NCBI RefSeq assembly: GCF_050433125.1
Contig: NZ_JBNPXV010000002.1
Coordinates: 310,001 to 374,000 of the forward strand
DNA length: 64,000 nt
Reading direction: 5' to 3'
Source: Roseimarinus sediminis
Lineage (GTDB): Bacteria; Bacteroidota; Bacteroidia; Bacteroidales; Prolixibacteraceae
Made by a program: the position numbers and the translations under genes. Below, piece by piece: positions 25,975 through 34,700 of the stretch. Within the stretch, counting starts at the first letter, position 1, and each line of letters begins with the position of its first letter. The notes below the pieces were generated by a model that was given only the letters and a program-made list of their open reading frames with translations, did no database searches and had not been told where the DNA came from.

Positions 25975-28722
25975 TTACTGTAAGGGAACCAGCCTTGGCT
26001 GCGAGCACAAACCCGATGGTGTGCTTGCCCATACTGTTGCATCAAACTTCTGATAATGAATATTTACCATGTTGATTTCGTAAAACTTCTTCCATTCCTT
26101 ACCACTTCGTTCGAGTGCGCGGAGCCGGTTGGCTGCCAGGTTGGTTACTTCTATTTCAAGTTTGTTATCGCCTTCGTTAAGTAATTCCGAAATCTCGATG
26201 GAGTAGGGATGTGCAAAACAGGTGCCGGCATATTCACCGTTGATGTAAACACGCGCACTTTCGCGCACGTCGCCCAGGTCGAGCCGCCAGCGGCCGCTCT
26301 CACTGGCAGGCAAATCAAAGCTTGTTGTATAGCGTGCCGTTCCTGAGAAATCTTCGTATGCAGCTCCCAGATTGGTCCACGAGCTTAATTCGTCGATTTG
26401 AACACTTGCTGGCAACGAAGGTCCACCATCGATGAACTCGATGTTCCAGCTGTTGTTGATGACCAGGGGAGTGCCTTCGCTGTAGTATTTCCAGGGTTCC
26501 ATTTCAAGTTCTTCCGAAATGGCATGCATGAAAATGGTTTCGCCGGGCATTAACTGCAGCAGTACTTCAATACCATTTTCATCGGGCTTCATTTTAGCAA
26601 GGCCGGTTTTTTGTGTAAGCGGATCCATGAGCAGGGCCGAAACTCCCGGGGCGTTGAAATGCACATATTCGTCGATGGTTTTGCTGCTATGGTTGGCAAT
26701 GAAATAGATTTTATCACCGTTGAGCTGCTTGCGGATTATTTTCAAACCATGGCTTGATGCGTTTTCTCCCTTTACATCATTTTGTTCGAGCCATGCAATC
26801 AATGAGCCATTTCCGTTGGATAAGTTCTTATAGCTTTTCAAAGTTTTTTGCATTGCGCTTTCGCGCTTCTCAACATTAAATAAACCGGGAACCGTTTCCG
26901 GAAGTCCCTTGAATAGGATGGAGGCCCCTTTTTGCTTCAGCTTCAGCAACTGGTTCAGTGTGGCTTCGGGCATCGACCAGGTGTCGGGAACGATCAGGGT
27001 TTTGTAGCTGGTTCCTTCGGCTGTTTTTATCATTCCGTTTTCGATGGTCGAATTCATTAAAAAAGTATCGGAAATGAAGTCGAAGCCAATACCGTTGTCA
27101 TCCAATTCGGTGGCAATTTTGTAGAACGAAGTGGGGGTGAGCCATTCATCAATTGTATGTATGTTGAGCATGTGCAGTAAACGTTCAGGTTGCGGAGCGG
27201 CATAGGCATCGTGAACCGGGAAGTAGAGTAAAACTTCATTGTCGGTTTTTGCCTTTTGAAGCACTGACTGGCACCTGGCAATGTAATCAAACAGGTAGGG
27301 CGTATCTTTCCAGATGGTATTGGTAGGGTTGAAGTTAACCGAGGCGTAAAATTTCCATCCCGGCCATTCTTCATCTTTGGGTGAGAAGGTCGATCCATGA
27401 AGAAAAATATGGTTCACACCGCTTAGGAAGAGGTCGTCGGCTACTGGTTTGGCATGCGAAAGCGCCGTTTTGAAATGTTCGCGCAGCCAGGTAAACGATT
27501 CGGACGAAACAATTTCCTTGCCTTGCAGGTGAGCTGCCGATGAGGCAAATTTCAGCATCATTTTGTTCGAATCGCCATGCCTTACATTGTTGGTGTCGCG
27601 GCGGTAGCCGGGAATGTCGTATTTGGGTGAGCCGAATACCTCGCATTCGGGAATGTCGGCCGCGGCATACAAGTCGATGAGATTACCCGGTGAACCATGG
27701 GCCTGGTACTTGGTGATGAAGGTATTGTCGTGGCTCCATCTGCTCCAGTTGCGGGCAAAGTTTTCGAGCAGCATGTCGCCCATGGTTTCGCGGTAATCGG
27801 TCAACAGGCGGCGATAGCTTTCGGTGTCGGGTTTTTCGTCGAGCAAGGGGATGTGTTGAAGCAAGTCGTACTGGCGACGTTTTTTAAATTCTTCGAGAAA
27901 GGCCGGTGAATAATCGGCGCCATACACTTCGTAGCTGTCGTTGAAAATGCCCCTCATTTTGTTTTTAAGCGGAGCAAGTGCTTCGGTAAAGGGCTGACTG
28001 TAGTCGTTGAATGCCTCAGCCGAAAGATGGTCGAGTGTATAGCCGGCACCACCCGGGGCCGAACGTTTTACCTGCTGTCTGGTTTTGGCACAGAAGATGG
28101 CGTAAATATGGCTTGTTTCGGAAGGAACGTATTTCAACAGACCTTCTTTTAGTAAAGGTGTCAGATCGGTCATTTCGCCATTCTTTTCAAAAACAAGGAC
28201 ATTTTGAAGCACTGCCAATCCCTTTTGTTTGGGATCGTTAATATTTATTTCCTTTTCAAAGAGCTTGTCGGCTTCAACCGGATACTTTTGAATGCTTATT
28301 TTACCGGCTGCAAATTCGGGTTCGACCATGGGGCCACCAAAGGGCCAGCCCGTACCCATTACCATGTCGACCTGCATGCTGAGTCGTTCGGCTTCGTTCA
28401 CCGTGTGTTCGAGCATTTCAATCCATTGGGGCGAAAGGAAATCAATGAACTGTTCTTCGTAGCCCCTAACTCCGTAAATGGGTGTAATTTCAACACCTCC
28501 GATGCCGGCAGCCGCAAAGGCTTCCAGTTCGGCCGTGATGCTTTCCTTATCGACGGCAGAACCCATCCACCACCAACGGGCCCATGTTTTTTGCTGACTT
28601 GTAATTTCAGGCCATTCACCATAAGCATTGCTGTTGTGGTCGGTGCATCCTGTACTCACGGCTAATAAAACCAGTAAGCCGAAGGCCCATTTTTGCAGGG
28701 ATTTAGTATTAAGTCGAATCAT
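25975..28722 (-). CDS. GH106 alpha-L-rhamnosidase
   Basis: This inverting alpha-L-rhamnosidase of family GH106 removes terminal rhamnose from RG oligosaccharides. The 915-residue protein has a lipoprotein signal (VSTGC, Cys about residue 26) and then the N-terminal family signature WARWWWMGSAVDKESI. The barrel motif GIGGVEITPIYGVRGYEEQF follows (about 74-93), and later SESFTWLREHFKTALSHAKP and GVNHIFLHGSTFSP are both characteristic of GH106. C-terminal beta-sandwiches include a galactose-binding-like module (RWRLDLGDVRESARVYING). The start ATG at 28722 lies 10 bp after the upstream GH28 stop, which indicates an operon. With GH28 and GH105 it completes alternating removal of Rha and GalA from the backbone. 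Family call is firm; the substrate is inferred from context. Confidence 0.94.
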   Translation of the reverse strand: MIRLNTKSLQKWAFGLLVLLAVSTGCTDHNSNAYGEWPEITSQQKTWARWWWMGSAVDKESITAELEAFAAAGIGGVEITPIYGVRGYEEQFIDFLSPQWIEMLEHTVNEAERLSMQVDMVMGTGWPFGGPMVEPEFAAGKISIQKYPVEADKLFEKEININDPKQKGLAVLQNVLVFEKNGEMTDLTPLLKEGLLKYVPSETSHIYAIFCAKTRQQVKRSAPGGAGYTLDHLSAEAFNDYSQPFTEALAPLKNKMRGIFNDSYEVYGADYSPAFLEEFKKRRQYDLLQHIPLLDEKPDTESYRRLLTDYRETMGDMLLENFARNWSRWSHDNTFITKYQAHGSPGNLIDLYAAADIPECEVFGSPKYDIPGYRRDTNNVRHGDSNKMMLKFASSAAHLQGKEIVSSESFTWLREHFKTALSHAKPVADDLFLSGVNHIFLHGSTFSPKDEEWPGWKFYASVNFNPTNTIWKDTPYLFDYIARCQSVLQKAKTDNEVLLYFPVHDAYAAPQPERLLHMLNIHTIDEWLTPTSFYKIATELDDNGIGFDFISDTFLMNSTIENGMIKTAEGTSYKTLIVPDTWSMPEATLNQLLKLKQKGASILFKGLPETVPGLFNVEKRESAMQKTLKSYKNLSNGNGSLIAWLEQNDVKGENASSHGLKIIRKQLNGDKIYFIANHSSKTIDEYVHFNAPGVSALLMDPLTQKTGLAKMKPDENGIEVLLQLMPGETIFMHAISEELEMEPWKYYSEGTPLVINNSWNIEFIDGGPSLPASVQIDELSSWTNLGAAYEDFSGTARYTTSFDLPASESGRWRLDLGDVRESARVYINGEYAGTCFAHPYSIEISELLNEGDNKLEIEVTNLAANRLRALERSGKEWKKFYEINMVNIHYQKFDATVWASTPSGLCSQPRLVPLQ

Positions 28723-28732
28723 GATAGCAGGT

Positions 28733-30145
28733 TTATTGGTTGATCCATTGAATGTTCTTTGCGTTTTCTTCAGTTACTGCCTCGTTCGAGAGTGCGTCAA
28801 TTTTTACCTGGTCGAAGGTCCAGTTGGCCACATGGTTGATGTAGCCGGGGCGCTTGCATTCGATGCTTGTATTGATGATTTCGAAGCCGGTAATTTTTGA
28901 TTCCTCGAGCCCGGCTACTTCGATTGCCGAACCGGCACGGGTGGCTTTTATGTTTTCAATTTTGAAATTGCGGAAAGTGGGGATTCCATCCTTCTTTTTA
29001 ACTTTTCCCGCTAAGGTTTTCCAGTGCTCGGGTACCTCTTTGAGTCCCGGAGGCAGCTTGCTGTAGCTGTATTTTGGAAACCAGTTGAGTGTTCCGCGTA
29101 TGGGCACAAACACATCGTCCATCACAAGGTCGTGAATGTACACATCTTCGATGGTGCCGCCGCGGGTTTTGGCCGATTTGAGCCTGATTCCGTACAAGGT
29201 GCCCGTTGCTTCGAGATGGTAGGCTTCGATGTGGCGGATGCTGCCCGAAGTTTCGCTGCCGAAGGTTATCAAACCATGACCGGCACGTGCAACGCAGTCG
29301 CGAATGACCACATACTCGGTAGGCCGGTTCACCCTTAAGCCATCGGCATCTTTGCCCGCTTTCAGACAGAAATTATCATCGTTGCAGTCGATGTCGCAGT
29401 TTTGAACCAATATGCGCGACGATGAGTCGATGTCGACCCCGTCGGAGCTGGGACCGTGCCCGCCAATGTTGTTACGAATAATGAGGCCGTCGACCGTTAC
29501 ATTTTCGGAATAGAGCAGGTGGACGGTCCAGAAACCAGGTTCTTCCAAACGAAGATCCTTCAGTGTTATATTTTTCGAATCGGAAACCAGAATTAGCCTG
29601 GGACGCTGGCAGTCGTAATCGAGCGCCCAGCGTAGCCCGTTGTTGTCGTAATCGGGAAACATGTTCCAGAATTTGTCCCAGAAATATTTTCCTTCACCAT
29701 CGATGGTACCGGTTCCGGTAATGGCTGCATTTTGGGTATCGATGATGTTCACCAGTGCTGCCGGCCATTTCATTTCAATACCGGCAATGCGGGTATCGAT
29801 GATGGGATAAACTTCTTCGCTGGGGATGCCCTTTAAAGTCACTTCCTTATCGATGCGCAGGTTGACATTCTCTTTTACAAAAATGGATCCCGAAGGGTAG
29901 GTGCCCGGTTTGAAATAGACGATACCGCCACCATTTTTGTGGCACGCATCGATGCTTTGCTGAATGAAAGGAGCCCAGTTACTGATTTCTTTCTCATTTT
30001 CAGCAAAATCGTTCACACAGTAGGTTTCGCTTTTATCGGGAAAGCTTTTGGCTCCAACCGTATTGTGCCAGTCGGGATGAGTTGAGGCTCGGCTGGTGAA
30101 GCTGGTGCTTATTATCAGTAAAAGGTTCAGGAAAAAGTATTTCAT
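28733..30145 (-). CDS. GH28 family polygalacturonase/RG galacturonidase
   Basis: This is a parallel beta-helix hydrolase of family GH28, exported by signal MKYFFLNLLLIISTSFTSRA, 470 residues. The family's catalytic landmarks are present: SSDGVDID, the Asp pair D256-D257 in CNDDNFCLKAG, H290 in AGHGLITFGSETSG, and R321/K323 in GIRLKSAKTRGG. In this setting it probably removes GalA from the non-reducing end of RG-I oligosaccharides (exo-galacturonidase) instead of cutting homogalacturonan. The exact cleavage mode is not readable from sequence. It forms a tandem pair with a close paralogue immediately upstream (85-bp gap) that lacks the GHG histidine. Confidence 0.92.
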   Translation of the reverse strand: MKYFFLNLLLIISTSFTSRASTHPDWHNTVGAKSFPDKSETYCVNDFAENEKEISNWAPFIQQSIDACHKNGGGIVYFKPGTYPSGSIFVKENVNLRIDKEVTLKGIPSEEVYPIIDTRIAGIEMKWPAALVNIIDTQNAAITGTGTIDGEGKYFWDKFWNMFPDYDNNGLRWALDYDCQRPRLILVSDSKNITLKDLRLEEPGFWTVHLLYSENVTVDGLIIRNNIGGHGPSSDGVDIDSSSRILVQNCDIDCNDDNFCLKAGKDADGLRVNRPTEYVVIRDCVARAGHGLITFGSETSGSIRHIEAYHLEATGTLYGIRLKSAKTRGGTIEDVYIHDLVMDDVFVPIRGTLNWFPKYSYSKLPPGLKEVPEHWKTLAGKVKKKDGIPTFRNFKIENIKATRAGSAIEVAGLEESKITGFEIINTSIECKRPGYINHVANWTFDQVKIDALSNEAVTEENAKNIQWINQ

Positions 30146-30230
30146 GTTTTCTTATTTTAATGATTGTTTCCGTCAATGATCCTGCCAGTATCGGACCGGG
30201 TGTGGCTGGAGTTTGCTGTATAGGTAAATT

Positions 30231-31649
30231 TTACAACTTGCTTTTGATGATTTTCATGTCAATGTTGTTTTCAAACTCCACAGCAGTGTTGCTTTTACTG
30301 GTAATGTTGAAATTTTTCAGTGTCCAGTTTTTGGTATATTTCACATGGCCGGGGAGTTCGCTTTCGATGTGGATGTCTTCCCATACAAAGTTTTCAATAT
30401 AGGAATCCTTAACGCCCGATACGTACATGGCCAGTTCTGAACCTTTGGCAACAACATTTTTAATGTGCACATCCCTGAAAACAGGAATGGCTTTGTCGGC
30501 GGGTACTTCCTCGAGCATCACTTTCCAGTGAGGGGGTATGGTATCGCTCTCCTTGTTCAGCTTTGCATAGCTGTACGAGGGATTCCAGTTCAGTGTCACC
30601 TCAACCGGTACCCGTACGTTGTGGGTTTCGATGTTGTAAATGTTGATATGACTCAGGCCACCGCCACGGGTGAGTGCCGATTTTAGCCGGATGGCGCAGT
30701 TGGTATTGTTGGCCTGCAGGTCGTACACCTCAACGTGGTTGATTCCTCCTGATGTTTCACTTCCAAAGGTGATTAATCCGCCACCCCGGCGTGAAATACA
30801 GTTGCGAATAACCACATACTCAGTAGGACGGTTTACGCGCAATCCGTCGGCATCGCGCCCCGATTTAAGGCAGATGTTATCATCGTTGCAGTCGATGTCG
30901 CAGTTTTGAATCAGAATTTTCGACGAGGAATCGATGTCGACACCATCGGTCGAAGGGCCGTGTCCGCCAATGTTGTTGTTAATGGTTAGTCCGTCGACTG
31001 TTACCTGATCGGAATAAAGCACATGAACAGTCCAAAAACCACTCTGCAGCATGGTCAAATCGCTGATGGTAATATTTTTTGAATTGGAAACCAGCACGGT
31101 ACGTACCCTTTTGCAGTCATAGTCAGATGCCCAGCGCAATCCTTTGGGCGTGTATTCTTCACGAAGTTGCCAGTAACGTTCCCAGTGGTAGCGCCCCTGT
31201 CCGTGTATGGTTCCTTTGCCTGTAAGCGCAGCATTTTGCTGGTCGATGATGTTGACAATGGCAGCCGGCCAAACCATTTCGATGCCCGCCACACGGGTGT
31301 CGATGTCGGGATAATATTCAAGTCCAATCACACCACGCAGTTCTACGTTTTCGCCAATGTGCAGGTTGACATTGCTTTTTACAAACAGGGATCCGGTAAG
31401 ATACATCCCCGGCTCAAACACCACAGTGCCTCCTCCTGCAACTGAACACGAATCGATGGCCTGCTGGATGGCTTGGGTCGATAAGATAAGACCACCACGA
31501 TTGGCTCCGAATTGGTTGACACTTAAGGTGAGTCCTTTATCGGGAAACGATTGTGCACCAACATCTTTTGTCCAGTCGTTGTTGGCTGTTTGGGCTATAA
31601 AAGGCAATAATAATAAAACTGTTATTGCGTAAGTTCTTAATTTCTTCAT
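30231..31649 (-). CDS. GH28 paralogue with altered GHG motif
   Basis: This is an exported beta-helix GH28 enzyme of 472 residues that aligns closely along its length with the GH28 at 28733-30145, so the pair is a tandem duplication. The ATG at 31649 is preferred; a TTG nine bases upstream begins the longer open frame. Conserved parts are PSTDGVDID, the Asp pair in CNDDNICLKSG, and AIRLKSALTRGG. The usual GHG is replaced by GGG: in CISRRGGGLITFGSETSG, residue 290 is Gly (codon at 30780-30782) where the paralogue has His290. This change suggests altered substrate or mechanism detail, for example a different backbone linkage in rhamnogalacturonan. It follows GH2 by 21 bp in the operon. Confidence 0.9.
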   Translation of the reverse strand: MKKLRTYAITVLLLLPFIAQTANNDWTKDVGAQSFPDKGLTLSVNQFGANRGGLILSTQAIQQAIDSCSVAGGGTVVFEPGMYLTGSLFVKSNVNLHIGENVELRGVIGLEYYPDIDTRVAGIEMVWPAAIVNIIDQQNAALTGKGTIHGQGRYHWERYWQLREEYTPKGLRWASDYDCKRVRTVLVSNSKNITISDLTMLQSGFWTVHVLYSDQVTVDGLTINNNIGGHGPSTDGVDIDSSSKILIQNCDIDCNDDNICLKSGRDADGLRVNRPTEYVVIRNCISRRGGGLITFGSETSGGINHVEVYDLQANNTNCAIRLKSALTRGGGLSHINIYNIETHNVRVPVEVTLNWNPSYSYAKLNKESDTIPPHWKVMLEEVPADKAIPVFRDVHIKNVVAKGSELAMYVSGVKDSYIENFVWEDIHIESELPGHVKYTKNWTLKNFNITSKSNTAVEFENNIDMKIIKSKL

Positions 31650-31670
31650 TCCTTTCAATTCAAAAGTTTG

Positions 31671-34502
31671 TTACTTGTTTGTGAAATCGAACCAAATATT
31701 CATCAATATTCCTTCGTCTCCTTTTTTGATACGTATGCTCGATGGTTCACTGTTGGGTCCCATCTGGCTGGTAGGTTTAAAAGCACGAATCGAATTGATC
31801 TCGTATAAGAAGGAGAGATCACCTGCCGGAAAATGGGGCAACGAACGTCGTAAGGTTCCTGCTGGTTCAACCGGCGTAAAAAGCCGTAAGAACAGGTTGT
31901 TGTTTTCGGATGCAAAGGTCATCGGCACATTGTTTTTTGTGCCAATGCTGGCCCAGTAAGTATTGGCATGGTAACCTTTGAATTCGGGGTAAACAAGGTT
32001 TTTAAAGTCTTCACCGGTGATGGTATTGTTGTAATCTTTCTGCCAGAGATTGTAGGTGGTTCCTTTCATTCGGTTTTTGTAAACGCGGTAGGGGCCTTTA
32101 CCAAACCAGGTAATGTCGGTCGACTGATCTTCGGGGAAGCTGAAGGTGATGCCCCACACATCGATTTTATCGGCAACATAACCGCCGTCGAAACCGCCGT
32201 CGTTGGTGGCTTTGTTGAGGCTAACCATGTCCATTTTTACTTTTCCGTCGGGGTACATTTCCCAGCGGATGGAGTCGATCCCACCTTTGTACCAGGCAGT
32301 GAATACTGCATTATTGCCTTCATTACGGCTTTCAAAACGATCGTATTCAGCTTTCATTCCAATGGCAACAGGACCATTATTGAAGGGGAGCTCGCCTTTC
32401 GGAGTGAGCACCTTTTCGATCATACCTGTTGAAGTGCTAAACGAAAAACTGGTTCCGGCAGCACTGAGTGTGAGTAAGCCATTTTCCTCGGAATGCGATG
32501 CTTTGCCACTTGTATTGCTGTACATTCCGTCTTTTCGTGCAAGGAACTGTGCTGCCGTGCGTACGGGCCAGGTCCAGGTGTAAATTTCTTTACCAAAAGG
32601 ATCGGTGGCGCTTATTGATAATACATCGCCATCGAAAAAGTTAGCGGGCAAAGCCATTTTTACCTTGCGTGTTTCGCCGGGTAAAATCGAAGGCAATTCA
32701 ATGCTGCCCTCGGCAATGGTTCGAACCTGTGTGTCTTCCCATGGTCCGGGTATGGTGGTGAGCTGATAGCTCATTTTACACTGGTTGAGGTTGGTATACA
32801 GGTAGGTGTTGCTGATTAAGAATTCGCCCTTGAACGACGGAGTAATCATAAGTGGCTCAAACTGAATGGGTGCCCATACTTCCTTGATGGTGAAGAAGCT
32901 GCCTTCTTTTTCCCGGAAAGGACCCACAATTCCGTCGGGAGCATGTTGCCCGTCAGAATCGATCGAATCGTTCAGATCGGTACGTATGACTGCATCGTCG
33001 TTATAAGCCCAGAGGAAGCCACCGGCAAAGAGCGGAGAACTGGTCCATTTGGCCCAGAAATCGTCGAGACCGGCACCATGTCCTTCGTCGTAAAGCCCAT
33101 GCAGAAATTCAGTGGGCATAAATATTTTTTCGCCATTGTTAAAGCGGTGTACACCGGTCTGGTATTGCGGGTAATGGTGGGTATCGATGTCGTCGAAGTC
33201 GGCCCAGCCATGAATTACGTCCCGCTTTTGCGGATCGAGTGCTTCAAACAAAGGGTCGATGTCGTAGTTCCATCCACCTTCGTTTCCATTGCTCCAGAGA
33301 ATAACGCTTGGGTGGTTTACGTCGCGGTCGATCATTTCCCTGACCAGTTTTGTTCCTATTTCAGTGCCATAGGCATTTTGCCAGCCGGCCAGTTCATCAA
33401 CAAAGAATAGTCCCAATGAGTCGCAGGCATCCAGAAAGTGCTTGTCGGGCGGGTAGTGTGCGCGTACGGCATTCATGTTCATCTCTTTGATGAGCTTTAC
33501 ATCCATCACCGATATTTCTTTGTTGGTGCAACGTCCGCCTTCGGGCCAGAAGGTATGACGGTTAACCCCCTTCAATACTACTTTGGTGCCGTTAACATAA
33601 ATTCCGTCCTGTGGTCGTACCTCAACGGTTCGGAAGCCAATGCGTTCGTTAATGACATGAATTTTTCTGCTTTTGCTGATGAGTTCAACCGTGAGTGTGT
33701 AAAGGTTGGGCGTTTCGGGAGTCCAGGGTTTTACACCTTCCCATTTAGCCGAAATAAGTGCTGTATTTGCATTTTTCTCGATGTGTGTTTCAAATACAGG
33801 GAATTTTTTTCCCTTGTCGTCGGTGATGTAGGAGCGAAGCGAAGCATTGTTGCTGATGTTTTCGAGCTCAAGGTGTCCTGTAAACGAACCATCGGCTTTC
33901 GGATCGACCTTGATTTGCGCGATATGACTTTCGGGCAAAACTTCTAAAAACACCGGCCGGTAAATCCCGCCAAAGAGCCACCAGTCGGCCATGCGTTCGG
34001 CAGCATTGACAAGGCGGTCGGCTGAGTGTTTCGAAACATGTACTTCGAGCAGATTTTCTTCACCCACTTTCAGTTTATCTGTAATATCATACTTAAAGCG
34101 ATAAAAACCGCCCTGATGGATGTCGCCCGCCTGAATGCCGTTAATCAGCACCCTGGTGTCGGTCATAACCCCTTCAAAAACAATATTTACCACTTTGTTC
34201 TTCCAGTCTTCGGGAACATCAAAAGTCGTTTTGTAGTGACCGGTTTCGTCGCTGGGACTTTTACCTCGCTGTTTGTACCAGCGTCCGTAAGTGTATTCGC
34301 CAAAACCCTGTAGTTCCCACTGCGATGGGACCCCGATTTTTGACCACGTTTTGCTGTTGGCTCCGTCGGAACAGTAAAAATCCCATTCAACAGTAGACCC
34401 CAAACCGGTACCTGATAAGTAAACGATGTTAGTTTCCTGTGCTTTGCTGAAAAACACAAAGACCGAAATCAGGAAGGATAGAAGTAAAAATTTTCTGAAC
34501 AT
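31671..34502 (-). CDS. GH2 beta-galactosidase
   Basis: This is a retaining GH2 enzyme of 943 residues, exported by signal MFRKFLLLSFLISVFVFFSK, and probably a beta-galactosidase for galactan side chains of RG-I. The N-terminal jelly-roll carries VPSQWELQGFGEYTYG. The family block GVNRHTFWPEGGRCTN begins the TIM barrel, with acid/base E408 in LWSNGNEGGWN and nucleophile E465 in MPTEFLHG. A large C-terminal beta-sandwich resembling the Bgal_small_N domain follows (TWFGKGPYRVYKNRMKGT). It appears to be the first gene of the long enzyme operon, preceded by a 198-bp gap with an unusual nested inverted repeat. A beta-glucuronidase or other GH2 activity cannot be excluded, but the domain set is that of LacZ-type enzymes. 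Confidence 0.92.
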   Translation of the reverse strand: MFRKFLLLSFLISVFVFFSKAQETNIVYLSGTGLGSTVEWDFYCSDGANSKTWSKIGVPSQWELQGFGEYTYGRWYKQRGKSPSDETGHYKTTFDVPEDWKNKVVNIVFEGVMTDTRVLINGIQAGDIHQGGFYRFKYDITDKLKVGEENLLEVHVSKHSADRLVNAAERMADWWLFGGIYRPVFLEVLPESHIAQIKVDPKADGSFTGHLELENISNNASLRSYITDDKGKKFPVFETHIEKNANTALISAKWEGVKPWTPETPNLYTLTVELISKSRKIHVINERIGFRTVEVRPQDGIYVNGTKVVLKGVNRHTFWPEGGRCTNKEISVMDVKLIKEMNMNAVRAHYPPDKHFLDACDSLGLFFVDELAGWQNAYGTEIGTKLVREMIDRDVNHPSVILWSNGNEGGWNYDIDPLFEALDPQKRDVIHGWADFDDIDTHHYPQYQTGVHRFNNGEKIFMPTEFLHGLYDEGHGAGLDDFWAKWTSSPLFAGGFLWAYNDDAVIRTDLNDSIDSDGQHAPDGIVGPFREKEGSFFTIKEVWAPIQFEPLMITPSFKGEFLISNTYLYTNLNQCKMSYQLTTIPGPWEDTQVRTIAEGSIELPSILPGETRKVKMALPANFFDGDVLSISATDPFGKEIYTWTWPVRTAAQFLARKDGMYSNTSGKASHSEENGLLTLSAAGTSFSFSTSTGMIEKVLTPKGELPFNNGPVAIGMKAEYDRFESRNEGNNAVFTAWYKGGIDSIRWEMYPDGKVKMDMVSLNKATNDGGFDGGYVADKIDVWGITFSFPEDQSTDITWFGKGPYRVYKNRMKGTTYNLWQKDYNNTITGEDFKNLVYPEFKGYHANTYWASIGTKNNVPMTFASENNNLFLRLFTPVEPAGTLRRSLPHFPAGDLSFLYEINSIRAFKPTSQMGPNSEPSSIRIKKGDEGILMNIWFDFTNK

Positions 34503-34563
34503 GAGTTATTCTTGTTTAGTATTTTGCCACTTACATTGATATGCAAATATTAGTATAAATCGA

Positions 34564-34657
34564 CATTGCAAGGGGTAATATTGTACAGCATACACCCGAC
34601 AAACTGGTTTATTCTGGTGCTGTAGGATATGCTGTTTACAGTTTTCCCCGTGCAATG
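34564..34657. repeat. Nested inverted repeat in intergenic gap upstream of GH2
   Basis: CATTGCAAGGGG (34564-34575) pairs with CCCCGTGCAATG (34646-34657), 11 of 12 bases. Inside it, ACAGCATA (34585-34592) pairs exactly with TATGCTGT (34628-34635). There is no T-run after the structure on either side. It fills much of the 198-bp gap between the MG2-plug gene stop and the GH2 start and could be an RNA leader structure, an operator or a small repeat element. Confidence 0.5.
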
Positions 34658-34700
34658 TTTGGCTGTTTATTACTTGTTTCATTTTTTCAATCAATTTGTT

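Noticed and set aside
33438..33947. Plus-strand open frame of 169 codons
   Set aside because: It is a mirror of the GH2 frame at 31671-34502, with no support of its own.
34544..34552. TAATATTTG on the minus strand as a promoter for the GH2 operon
   Set aside because: Spacing inside the -7 element is 3 rather than 2 and there is no good -33 TTTG, so it was not called.
34506..34694. Small minus-strand open frame (62 codons) in the GH2 upstream gap
   Set aside because: It coincides with the nested inverted repeat, has no domain or signal peptide, and its composition is not protein-like.
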